Below the pieces are notes generated by a model that saw nothing but the letters and a program-made list of their open reading frames with translations, searched no databases and was not told where the DNA came from. 21,078 nucleotides of DNA from contig CALAMC010000060.1 of assembly GCA_937925655.1 (NCBI GenBank), positions 1-21,078 of the forward strand. Direction: 5' to 3'. The position numbers and the translations under genes are program-made. Positions 8,882-15,012 of this stretch are shown here, piece after piece; within the stretch, counting starts at the first letter, position 1; every line of letters starts with the position of its first letter. Source of the DNA: an uncultured candidate division Zixibacteria bacterium. Its GTDB lineage: Bacteria; Zixibacteria; MSB-5A5; GN15; PGXB01.

Positions 8882-9221
8882 ATTCTTCGCCTCATTTTTT
8901 GCCCTATTCCATAGTTCATCAGCCGGATCATCAGGTAAAACCGACCCGGATATACAGTATATTTTCGGCTGAAATGACCGGTACCTGAAGCGAAAACGTC
9001 AAAAAGATTATTTCTAAGTCGTTAGTCAGTAAACGGTTAAAATTGCATTTGATCAGTTATGGCGCCCCATGCGCAGTCGGGGACCCGCCCGCCAAGGCTT
9101 GTTTATAATTCGGTAACACACCCTTCCAGGGTGTGGATAGTGTTCTAAAGCAATAAAATATAATTCGAGCATATTAATAAGGGAATTCACCTCTGTTCCA
9201 ATTGCGAAATCCGGGGTACAA
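8882..9221. other. Intergenic region with palindromes
   Basis: No gene is supported here. A 19-base hairpin, CACACCCT-TCC-AGGGTGTG, lies at 9117-9135 with no T-run on either side, so it is not an intrinsic terminator. A short 13-base palindrome, ATATAC-A-GTATAT, lies at 8950-8962, about 70 bases upstream of the DUF2723 start, and could be an operator. The 9061-9085 segment is GC-rich with CCCC and GGGG runs. I see no convincing -35/-10 pair for the DUF2723 gene. Confidence 0.4.
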
Positions 9222-9250
9222 TAAAAACGGTCCCGACTCGTCGGGACCGT
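9222..9250 (-). terminator. Intrinsic terminator of the first-listed pilin gene
   Basis: A perfect 11-bp stem, ACGGTCCCGAC with GTCGGGACCGT and a 2-base loop at 9227-9250, is followed on the minus strand by a run of T (AAAAA at 9223-9227 on the plus strand). It begins 32 bases after the pilin stop codon, in the correct orientation. Confidence 0.85.
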
Positions 9251-9281
9251 CTTGATATATGGCAAACAGTGACCGGAAACT

Positions 9282-9713
9282 TTAGAGTACCGAGTCGTCC
9301 GAAGTACAGACCAGCTGACCCTGCTCGTTGATGGTCCAGGTATCCGGCGCGGCGTCGTCATCGAGGACAGCGCTGTTGGCCGTAACCAGCAGGTTGGTCG
9401 CGTTGGCCGTGGTGATCGTGTAATCATATATGGCCGACGCCATAATTTCAACACCGATGGTGGCGAAGGCATTCGGGTTGGCGGCGTTGGCCATAATGCC
9501 CTGACCCCAGTAGGTATTATTCTGCTGGCGATAGGTGCGCTGCATAGTGTAAATCTGCTTGAGCAGCTGCTTGGCTTCCGACTGCTTGGCTTTGGTGGTG
9601 GCAGTCATGAAACGCGGAATGGCCAAGGCGGCCAAAATGCCGATAATCACGACCACGATCATCAATTCGATAAGGGTGAAACCCTTCTGGCGGTTGTGGA
9701 ATTTGCTGAACAT
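9282..9713 (-). CDS. Type IV prepilin (pilin A)
   Basis: A 143-residue prepilin. The leader MFSKFHNRQKG is followed by FTLIELMIVVVIIGILAALAIP, the class III signal cut by prepilin peptidase after Gly11 and then N-methylated on Phe; Glu5 of the mature chain is present. The C-terminal globular part is short and ends in a D-D-D-x-x-P-D-x-W-T-I-N motif, then G-Q-L-V-C and S-D-D. It has one cysteine, so there is no disulfide loop. The start is fixed by a perfect AGGAGG seven bases before the ATG. A longer reading from 9809 is wrong because it would place the sigma-54 promoter inside the gene. The gene has its own promoter (9781-9795) and terminator (9222-9250). A major fibre pilin or a type II secretion pseudopilin are both possible; the short C-terminal domain does not decide. 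Confidence 0.93.
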   Translation of the reverse strand: MFSKFHNRQKGFTLIELMIVVVIIGILAALAIPRFMTATTKAKQSEAKQLLKQIYTMQRTYRQQNNTYWGQGIMANAANPNAFATIGVEIMASAIYDYTITTANATNLLVTANSAVLDDDAAPDTWTINEQGQLVCTSDDSVL

Positions 9714-9780
9714 TGTAAATCCTCCTACAGATTTTAATACTTTGGTTTTGGTTGTCATCTTTTTCCACGGGTGTATTATG

Positions 9781-9795
9781 GCAAACCGGGTGCCA
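9781..9795 (-). promoter_or_regulatory. Sigma-54 (-24/-12) promoter of pilin A
   Basis: On the minus strand this reads TGGCAC-CCGGT-TTGC, an exact match to the sigma-54 consensus TGGCAC-N5-TTGC with the invariant GG and GC correctly spaced. Transcription would start near 9769, leaving a leader of about 55 bases that contains the AGGAGG ribosome site. Pilin genes under PilR-type activators commonly use such promoters, and a sigma-54 activator gene lies 0.9 kb upstream. Confidence 0.88.
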
Positions 9796-9901
9796 TGGTG
9801 ATTCGGCAATTTTCATCATTCTCAAGTTTTATCATAAGCTCATACCCCGCAACGGATAAGATGTCACCCTCGTATTCATATGTGGTTTAACGCCAACAGC
9901 T

Positions 9902-9986
9902 TTGGCCGGCGCCCCATACACCGGCCAATTGTCATTTGCCACAAATCTGGCATTTTGCAATTCATGTCCTATGGGAATAATCCCAT
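9902..9986. promoter_or_regulatory. Inverted repeats upstream of pilin A promoter, candidate activator sites
   Basis: TTGGCCGG-N11-CCGGCCAA (9902-9928) is a perfect 8-bp inverted repeat with half-site centres 19 bases apart, about two helical turns, as expected for a dimeric activator. It lies about 110-145 bases upstream of the -24 element. Two further inverted repeats follow: TGCCA-N6-TGGCA (9937-9952) and ATGGGA-ATAA-TCCCAT (9971-9986). Location and geometry fit enhancer sites for an NtrC/PilR-type regulator; binding is inference. Confidence 0.5.
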
Positions 9987-10011
9987 CATTGTATTGCACC
10001 ATAAGTACAAC

Positions 10012-10041
10012 AAAAAAGGCGTGCCCTGGCGGGCACGCCTT
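10012..10041 (-). terminator. Intrinsic terminator of the second pilin gene
   Basis: An 11-bp perfect stem (AAGGCGTGCCC at 10016-10026, GGGCACGCCTT at 10031-10041, loop TGGC) is followed on the minus strand by six T residues. It lies 25 bases beyond the pilin B stop codon and separates that gene from the pilin A regulatory region. Confidence 0.88.
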
Positions 10042-10065
10042 GATTGCAATTCTTCTGCCGTCAGA

Positions 10066-10488
10066 CTATAGCATGGCATCATCGGACACGCAGGTCAGGA
10101 TGCCGAGATGATTGATCGTCCAGATATCCGGCGTCGGGTCATCGTCGAGATTCAACGCGGTGGCCGTGGCCGTAAAGGTCATGGCGTCGGCGACTATTGA
10201 ATAGGTGTAATTGGACGGGAGCATTATTTCAATCCAAATGTCTTTAAAGGCCTGGGGATTGGCGGCACTGGCATCGGCGGCGGGGATATAATAGGTATTG
10301 CCCTGCTGGCGGTAGGTCCGTTGATTGACATAGATTTGCTTTAATATCAACTTGGCTTCGCTCTGTTTGGTTCTGACCGGGACCGCCATCAAACGCGGGA
10401 TGGCCATGGCCGCCAGAATACCGATAATGACAACGACTATCATCAGCTCGATCAGTGTAAAACCGGCTTTGAGTTTTATCTTATTCAC
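10066..10488 (-). CDS. Type IV prepilin (pilin B)
   Basis: A 140-residue prepilin. The leader is MNKIKLKAG (GTG start), cut before FTLIELMIVVVIIGILAAMAIP, with Glu5 present. I chose the GTG at 10486-10488 because GGTGAGG lies six bases upstream. Another GTG four codons earlier (10498-10500) would put that ribosome site inside the gene and has no site of its own. It aligns with pilin A over its whole length: the same QSEAK...LKQIY...QRTYRQQ-N-TY helix and the same C-terminal LDDD-x-x-PD-x-WTIN-x-x-G-x-L-x-C-x-SDD pattern, with different residues between. The two are diverged duplicates. It has its own terminator (10012-10041) and a probable sigma-54 promoter (10534-10548). Confidence 0.93.
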   Translation of the reverse strand: MNKIKLKAGFTLIELMIVVVIIGILAAMAIPRLMAVPVRTKQSEAKLILKQIYVNQRTYRQQGNTYYIPAADASAANPQAFKDIWIEIMLPSNYTYSIVADAMTFTATATALNLDDDPTPDIWTINHLGILTCVSDDAML

Positions 10489-10533
10489 TTCATACCTCAC
10501 CTTTGCGATTGTGCATGTTTAACAGGGTATAGG

Positions 10534-10548
10534 GCAAATATCATACCC
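10534..10548 (-). promoter_or_regulatory. Probable sigma-54 promoter of pilin B
   Basis: On the minus strand GGGTAT-GATAT-TTGC keeps the invariant GG at -24 and TTGC at -12 with exact spacing but departs from consensus at three -24 positions. The start would be near 10522, about 34 bases before the GTG. A small hairpin (CCCGA-ATGA-TCGGG, 10546-10559) overlaps the -24 end. An inverted repeat TGTCC-N7-GGACA at 10600-10616 is a possible activator site. Confidence 0.6.
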
Positions 10549-10625
10549 GAATGATCGGGATAAAATTAAATTTCAAATTTCATACGTTCGATCTCCGATT
10601 GTCCGATATTTGGACACCATCGACG

Positions 10626-11993
10626 TCATTTCGATTCCGTTTTGTCCAGTTGATATCGTTTCAACTTTCTATACAACGTGCTGTTGTCGATTCCCAGAAT
10701 TTTGGCCGCCTTCGATTTTTGGCCCTGCGCCTGATCCATGACGTAGTGAATATAGGCTTTTTCGATCGATTCCAGGGTCGGCGTCTTGGGATTGTCGTCG
10801 GTCACCATCGCCTCCCGGCGGTTTTCGACAATTTTCTGCGGAAAATCCGATATCTCGATAACATCGTCCTTGGAAAGCAGAACCGCCCGCTCGATGCAAT
10901 TCTCCAGTTCCCTGACATTACCCGGCCAGTGATAGCGATACAGCACCTCCATGGCTTCCTGACTAATGTACTTGACCGGCAAATCGCTTCGCAGGCAGTA
11001 ATTTTTTATGAAATGATTGGCCAGAAGGGGAATGTCCTCGACCCGTTCGCGCAGGGGAAGAATGTTAATCGGAATCACGTTGAGACGATAAAACAGGTCC
11101 GACCGAAACTGCCCGGTCTTGACGTCTTCTTCGAGATTGGCGTTGGTGGCCGCTATCAGACGGACGTCAACCTGGATCGGGGCGGTCGCCCCGACCGGCG
11201 TGATCTGCTGGTCTTCCAGAACGCGCAGGAGTTTGACCTGAATGGCAGGCGACGTATTGCCGACCTCGTCGAGGAACATGGTTCCCCCGTCGGCGACTTT
11301 AAACAACCCGTCCTTATCCTTGACCGCTCCCGTAAACGCACCCTTTTTATAGCCGAACAATTCCGATTCGAGTAAATTTTCCGGCAGGGCGGCACAATTG
11401 ATCGTCACGAACGGCCCCGACGCGCGCGGTGACGAAGTATGAATCGCGCGGGCGATTAAATCCTTGCCGGTTCCCGATTCACCCCGGATGAGCACCGTCG
11501 AATCGGTGGCCGAGATTTTACGGGCCAGTTCCTTGAGCTGGACGATATCGGCCGATTGCCCGATGAAATCATCGAAGGAAAAATCCTGCTTCAACTGTTT
11601 TTTCAGAAATTCATTTTCGGTCTTGAGTTTTTTCCGGTTGACCGATTTTTCTATGACCAGTTTAATCTCGTCAACTTTAAACGGCTTGATGATATAATCC
11701 ATCGCCCCGTGTTTCATGGCCTTGATGGCCGTGTCCACCGAGGCAAACGCCGTCATGACTATAAAATCCTGGTGGGGATTCGCCTTCTTGACTTCGCCCA
11801 GAAGCTCCATCCCGGACATCTCCGGCATCATCAGGTCGGCGATTATGAGATCGAAATTTTCCGATTGTGTTTTCTCGACGGCTTCTTGCCCCGACGAGGC
11901 CGTCGCCACCGAATAACCGTCTTTGGTCAGCATGATTTCCATGAAATCACGCATCGATTGTTCGTCATCGACTACCAGTATCCGGGGTGCCAT
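10626..11993 (-). CDS. Sigma-54-dependent response regulator, NtrC/PilR type
   Basis: A 455-residue three-domain activator. The receiver (1-~120) has acidic pocket D9/D10, phospho-acceptor D53 (LIIADLMMPEMSG) and K103. The AAA+ domain (~141-375) has Walker A GESGTGK (171-177), the sigma-54-contacting GAFTGA loop (218-223), Walker B GTMFLDEV (237-244) and RSDLFYRLNV (297-306) with the arginine finger. A Fis-type helix-turn-helix ends the protein (~407-450; KAAKILGIDNSTLYRKLKRY). All key residues are intact, so it should activate sigma-54 promoters when phosphorylated. The start MAPRILVVDDE has GGGAG four bases upstream; a longer frame to 12086 adds 31 residues with no homology to receivers. 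The two downstream pilin genes with sigma-54 promoters make it the likely pilin regulator. No sensor kinase gene is adjacent. AtoC/ZraR-like regulators share this layout, so the name pilR is not assigned. Confidence 0.93.
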   Translation of the reverse strand: MAPRILVVDDEQSMRDFMEIMLTKDGYSVATASSGQEAVEKTQSENFDLIIADLMMPEMSGMELLGEVKKANPHQDFIVMTAFASVDTAIKAMKHGAMDYIIKPFKVDEIKLVIEKSVNRKKLKTENEFLKKQLKQDFSFDDFIGQSADIVQLKELARKISATDSTVLIRGESGTGKDLIARAIHTSSPRASGPFVTINCAALPENLLESELFGYKKGAFTGAVKDKDGLFKVADGGTMFLDEVGNTSPAIQVKLLRVLEDQQITPVGATAPIQVDVRLIAATNANLEEDVKTGQFRSDLFYRLNVIPINILPLRERVEDIPLLANHFIKNYCLRSDLPVKYISQEAMEVLYRYHWPGNVRELENCIERAVLLSKDDVIEISDFPQKIVENRREAMVTDDNPKTPTLESIEKAYIHYVMDQAQGQKSKAAKILGIDNSTLYRKLKRYQLDKTESK

Positions 11994-12151
11994 ATATCTC
12001 CCTGTAACATTTAATTCAAAAGTCCCCAGCCCACATAAATACTGTTTCGGCAGTTGAAGCGCGTTTTGAAGGTGGGCATTTCGCAATGTTCAGATATTAC
12101 ACAGACCGCCTTGTGGTTATGCCTCCTTAAGCGCTCTATCGGCTGGGGTCG

Positions 12152-12169
12152 CCCACGGCTTGCCGTGGG
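12152..12169. repeat. Palindrome, 8-bp stem
   Basis: CCCACGGC-TT-GCCGTGGG, a perfect stem with a 2-base loop. There is no T-run on either side, so it is not a terminator. Stem sequence and size resemble the palindrome at 12333-12352 and REP-type units. Confidence 0.55.
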
Positions 12170-12332
12170 AATGATTGGGGGTATAAACCGGGGACATGGG
12201 TAACAGCACATTTAGGTGACCGGCCGACGCTTCACCCGCCCTTCAGGGCTGGTTTATTTTAGACCTTACTTTTTGGCGTTGCAGGTCAGGTTGATTCGCG
12301 GTCTGATAATATTGAGCCCTTAAAATAGTATT

Positions 12333-12352
12333 CCCACCGCCAAAGCGGTGGG
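12333..12352. repeat. Palindrome, 8-bp stem
   Basis: CCCACCGC-CAAA-GCGGTGGG, a perfect stem with a 4-base loop. The left arm CCCACCGC recurs at 21013-21020 next to the transposase gene, which suggests a shared REP-like family. Confidence 0.55.
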
Positions 12353-12441
12353 ACACCCCGGCAGCCAATCTCATAAGGACCCCGTGTTGTGCCCGGCCTG
12401 CCCTGAACCTTGAAGGACGTCCGGGTGGCCGCCCCAAACTT

Positions 12442-12567
12442 GGGGACTGCTGAAAAAGTGCATGCATGGTGCAGGAAGGTCGGGTTCCGACCCCCGACGA
12501 AGTCCCGACAAAGTCGGGACATCTTCCTTAAATAATCAAGTGAGGAACACGCCTTTTCAGAGTCCCC
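12442..12567. repeat. MITE-like unit with terminal inverted repeats
   Basis: GGGGACTGCTGAAAAAG at 12442-12458 and, inverted, GGGGACTCTGAAAAG at 12553-12567 form imperfect terminal repeats around a 126-bp unit. Its interior contains a perfect hairpin GTCCCGAC-AAA-GTCGGGAC (12502-12520). The left end is also part of CCCCAA-AC-TTGGGG (12432-12445). I see no clear target duplication, so insertion is not proven. Confidence 0.45.
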
Positions 12568-12574
12568 ATTGTTG

Positions 12575-12604
12575 TTGACAGCAGATTTAACGTATTGATA
12601 TATT
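12575..12604 (+). promoter_or_regulatory. Sigma-70-type promoter of the DUF169 operon
   Basis: TTGACA (12575-12580), an 18-base spacer, then TATATT (12599-12604), one mismatch from TATAAT. Transcription would begin near 12611, almost at the AAGGAGG ribosome site (12611-12617) of the DUF169 gene, giving a very short leader. It starts just outside the right terminal repeat of the MITE-like unit. Confidence 0.55.
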
Positions 12605-12621
12605 GAAACAAAGGAGGCCGC

Positions 12622-13401
12622 ATGCTCAATAAACTGGATGAAGCGCTGGCCCGGTATGTGCGACCCGGTTCGTTCCCGTTGGCTATCCGATTCCTCAAAG
12701 AAGGCGAGGAATTTTCTGAAAGAACCCGGCGGCCGAAGCGCGACATGAATATACAGGTGGCTGTCTGCCAAACCTTTTCTATGGCGCGCCGCTACGGCTG
12801 GCAGATTGCGGTCGGCGAGGAGGATATCAATTGCCCTCTGGCGCTGACGGCGTTCGGCTTTAAAAAAGAAACCGAAACCTTCTCCTGTGGCGAAATGTGC
12901 GCCGGGATGTTCACCGAAACCCGTTCCGCCGGGGCGCGAACCGAAGCCGAAGTGCCCCGCTTTTCGTTCCGGGAATATCGGCACATAATCACCGCTCCTC
13001 TGGCGCGAGCCGACTTCCAGCCTCATGTTTATCTGGTTTACGGCAATTCCGCCCAGATCATGCGTTTGCTGGCGGCCGTGCTCTACAAAAAGGGCGGTTA
13101 TCTGACCAGCAAATTTTCCGCCCGTCTCGACTGCGCCGACATCTGCATCGAAACCATGAAAACCGGCCAGGCCCAGGTGATTCTGCCCTGTTACGGCGAC
13201 CGTGTTTTCGGACAAACGCAGGACGACGAAATGGCCTTGTCGTTCCCGGTCGCAACCGAGGACGATATTATCGCCGGACTGGAGGGAACCCATGACGGCG
13301 GCATCCGCTTCCCGGTTCCGACATTTTTGCGCTACAGCCCGCAATACCCCAAACATTATTACCGGCTGTTCGAAGACTGGGAAAAACCGGAGAACAAGTA
13401 A
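12622..13401 (+). CDS. DUF169-family cysteine-rich protein
   Basis: A 259-residue member of DUF169 (PF02596), recognised from FPLAIRFLKEGEE (18-30), AVCQTFSMARRYGW (47-60) and INCPLALTAFG (69-79). Function in this family is not established. Cysteines C49, C71, C89, C93, C171, C175 and C190 are prominent; the CGEMC and CADIC pairs suggest metal or iron-sulfur binding (inference). There is no signal peptide or membrane helix. AAGGAGG lies four bases before the ATG, a near-ideal site. The stop codon is directly followed by the ATG of the uroporphyrinogen-decarboxylase-like gene, so the two are co-translated. Pairing with a possible corrinoid-linked methyltransferase hints at methyl or corrinoid metabolism, but nothing in the sequence proves it. 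Confidence 0.8.
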   Translation: MLNKLDEALARYVRPGSFPLAIRFLKEGEEFSERTRRPKRDMNIQVAVCQTFSMARRYGWQIAVGEEDINCPLALTAFGFKKETETFSCGEMCAGMFTETRSAGARTEAEVPRFSFREYRHIITAPLARADFQPHVYLVYGNSAQIMRLLAAVLYKKGGYLTSKFSARLDCADICIETMKTGQAQVILPCYGDRVFGQTQDDEMALSFPVATEDDIIAGLEGTHDGGIRFPVPTFLRYSPQYPKHYYRLFEDWEKPENK

Positions 13402-14397
13402 ATGCCCGCCGGATTATCGCACCGTGAACGGCTGAAAATGATATTGGCCAAAGACAGCCCGGACCGATTTGCGGCTTCGGCCTGGAGGCATTTCTATCAC
13501 CGAGAAACGACCGCCGAAAATCTGGCCGAAGCCATGATCGAATTTCAAAACCGTTTCGACTGGGATTTTCTAAAAATCAATCCCCGCGCCAGCTATCACA
13601 TGGAAGACTGGGGACTTAAGCTGGCCTGGTCAACCGACGAATTCGAAAAACATATTAAAACCGGCTTCCCCGTCAAAAACCTGTCCGACTGGGACAATAT
13701 CGGCGTCCTTAAACCGACCGCCCCGGTGCTGGCCGAGCATCTCAAAGCCATCGCCCTGATTAAAAAGGCTTTTCCCAAAGACCTGCCTTTGTTCATGACG
13801 GTCTTTAACCCGCTGGGGATCGCCCGCTATCTGGTCGGACGCGCCGACCTCCTTAAAGACCACTTATCGCTCGATGAAAAACGTGTCCTGGCGGCGCTGG
13901 AAAATATAACGAAAACCTTCGAACTTTACGCCGCCGAGATTCGCAACGCCGGGGCCGACGGGCTTTTCTATGCAACTTTGGAATGGGCTTCATCCGATAT
14001 GATTTCCTATGAACAATATGCCCGATGGTGTCGCCCTCTCGACCTGCGCATTATTGGAGCCGCCGGAAATGACGCCATCAACATCCTCCACGTCTGTGCC
14101 AAAAATAATTTCTTAAGAGAGCTGGCCGATTACCCGGTGTCTATGGTCAACTGGGACGATGCCCATCCGACCAATATCAATCTCGACGACAGTTTCGAAT
14201 TTCTCGGAAGCAAAACGGCCGTGGCCGGGCTCGATTATACCGGCTGGCTGCGGCAGGCACCGCCCGAAGAAATCGTCACTGAAATCGGGAAAATAAAAAA
14301 ACGTATGGCCGGCAGAAGATTTATTTTCGCACCCGGATGCGCCATTGATCCGAAAGTTCCGTATGAAAATTTAATGGCCGTGAAAAACAGTCTTTAA
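13402..14397 (+). CDS. Uroporphyrinogen-decarboxylase-like (MtaA/CmuA-type) methyltransferase
   Basis: A 331-residue URO-D superfamily protein. DFLKINPRASYHMEDWGLKLAW (55-76) matches the DxxK...G region of the URO-D-like branch, and the RQAGR motif of true HemE is absent, so haem synthesis is unlikely. H230-V-C232 and C313 (FAPGCAI) fit the H-x-C...C zinc site of cobamide:thiol methyltransferases such as MtaA, MtbA and CmuA, which move a methyl group between a corrinoid protein and a thiol. No corrinoid protein gene is in the window. The ATG follows the DUF169 stop with no gap, and GGAGAA upstream serves as ribosome site. Substrate unknown; family call good, mechanism moderate. Confidence 0.82.
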   Translation: MPAGLSHRERLKMILAKDSPDRFAASAWRHFYHRETTAENLAEAMIEFQNRFDWDFLKINPRASYHMEDWGLKLAWSTDEFEKHIKTGFPVKNLSDWDNIGVLKPTAPVLAEHLKAIALIKKAFPKDLPLFMTVFNPLGIARYLVGRADLLKDHLSLDEKRVLAALENITKTFELYAAEIRNAGADGLFYATLEWASSDMISYEQYARWCRPLDLRIIGAAGNDAINILHVCAKNNFLRELADYPVSMVNWDDAHPTNINLDDSFEFLGSKTAVAGLDYTGWLRQAPPEEIVTEIGKIKKRMAGRRFIFAPGCAIDPKVPYENLMAVKNSL

Positions 14398-14419
14398 CCA
14401 TAATATCGGGGGAGGTAAT

Positions 14420-14584
14420 ATGTTCATCGGATTGATTCTCGTCATCGCCGGAGTTTTGCTGTTTTTGACGCGGGCCAACGTTATTCCCGGAAACATATGG
14501 GATTATGCTCTGCCGATTATTCTGATCGCCATCGGCGCCCGCCTGTTATTCACCAACCGCCGCAAAAACTTCCATATCGAATAG
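14420..14584 (+). CDS. Small two-helix membrane protein (LiaI/LiaF transmembrane-like)
   Basis: A 54-residue gene with a strong ribosome site: GGGGGAGGT ends three bases before the ATG. The product has two hydrophobic segments (FIGLILVIAGVLLFL, 2-16; YALPIILIAIGARLLF, 29-44) joined by a short loop TRANVIPGNIWD and ends in a basic tail (TNRRKNFHIE). This spacing and the G-x-x-LI-x-x-G-x-x-LL pattern resemble the DUF5668/LiaI-LiaF transmembrane module seen in envelope-stress proteins. It has no other domain. Its stop is one base before the ATG of the BlaI/MecI-type gene, so the two are coupled. A role as membrane partner or target of that regulator is inference. Confidence 0.75.
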   Translation: MFIGLILVIAGVLLFLTRANVIPGNIWDYALPIILIAIGARLLFTNRRKNFHIE

Positions 14585-14585
14585 C

Positions 14586-14969
14586 ATGAAACCGCAGGTT
14601 GTTCTTCGCCCGGCACGACCCGGGCTGGAGAAATTCATGGGCGGCCTGGAGGCGAAAGTGATGGATATCGTCTGGGCCAATAAAAACCTGACCGTCAAGC
14701 GGGCCCATTACTTTCTTTCCAAAGAGCGCACTTACGCCTATACCACGGTCATGACCGTCATGAATCGCCTCGTGAAAAAAAACTTTCTGACTCGCGAGAA
14801 AGTCAGCCATTCATATCAGTACACCCCGGTCATGGGTCGCGAGGAATTTATTGACTATGCCATCGCGGAGACGATCGTGTCGCTAAAAGCTGACTTCCCC
14901 GTCGCCTGGGACAAAGCCCGGTCGACCTCCAAAGCCGCGAATAAAGGCGGCAAGCGTAAATCGCCATAA
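14586..14969 (+). CDS. BlaI/MecI/CopY-family transcriptional repressor
   Basis: A 127-residue regulator. The winged helix (~13-80) shows the family pattern: LEAKVMDIVWANKNLTVKRA (21-40), the recognition helix AYTTVMTVMNRLVKKNFLTR (51-70) and the wing SYQYTPVMGREEF. Such proteins bind as dimers to palindromic operators. The classical members are released by proteolysis through BlaR1/MecR1, and no such sensor protease lies nearby. The C-terminus (~105-127) is basic and low-complexity rather than the usual dimerisation helices, and the cleavage N-F of BlaI is not evident there. The gene starts one base after the small membrane protein gene and has no ribosome site of its own, consistent with coupling. 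I found no convincing operator in the window. Confidence 0.88.
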   Translation: MKPQVVLRPARPGLEKFMGGLEAKVMDIVWANKNLTVKRAHYFLSKERTYAYTTVMTVMNRLVKKNFLTREKVSHSYQYTPVMGREEFIDYAIAETIVSLKADFPVAWDKARSTSKAANKGGKRKSP

Positions 14970-15012
14970 GGACCGGCTTCATATCCGGTCGCGGGGTGTC
15001 GATATATTCAAC

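Larger units (their letters stand above)
11994..12574. other. Gene-free, palindrome-rich intergenic region
   Basis: About 580 bases between the divergent response regulator and DUF169 genes. Open frames exist on both strands, but none has a ribosome site or recognisable domain; the longest, on the minus strand, runs on into the antisense of the DUF169 gene. The region holds several GC-rich hairpins listed separately and a possible 126-bp terminal-inverted-repeat unit. GCCC-TTCA-GGGC at 12237-12248 is a weaker hairpin. CTGGGGACTTTTG (minus strand, 12017-12029) repeats the GGGGACT start of the terminal repeats. It looks like accumulated small repeats. Confidence 0.55.

Noticed and set aside
9714..9809. 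Upstream extension of pilin A
   Set aside because: It would contain the exact sigma-54 promoter and the AGGAGG site, and would give a 43-residue leader unlike prepilins.
11994..12086. 31-residue N-terminal extension of the response regulator
   Set aside because: Receiver domains begin just before the conserved Asp pair, and the GGGAG ribosome site supports the inner ATG.
12286..13356. Long minus-strand open frame (356 codons)
   Set aside because: Most of it is antisense to the well-supported DUF169 gene, and the rest crosses the palindromic region. No ribosome site or domain is visible.
13402..14397. True uroporphyrinogen decarboxylase (hemE)
   Set aside because: The RQAGR motif of HemE is absent and an H-x-C...C methyltransferase-like site is present.
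14971..14990. Hairpin GACCGG-N8-CCGGTC after the BlaI-type gene
   Set aside because: Only six base pairs with a large loop and no T-run; not a credible terminator.
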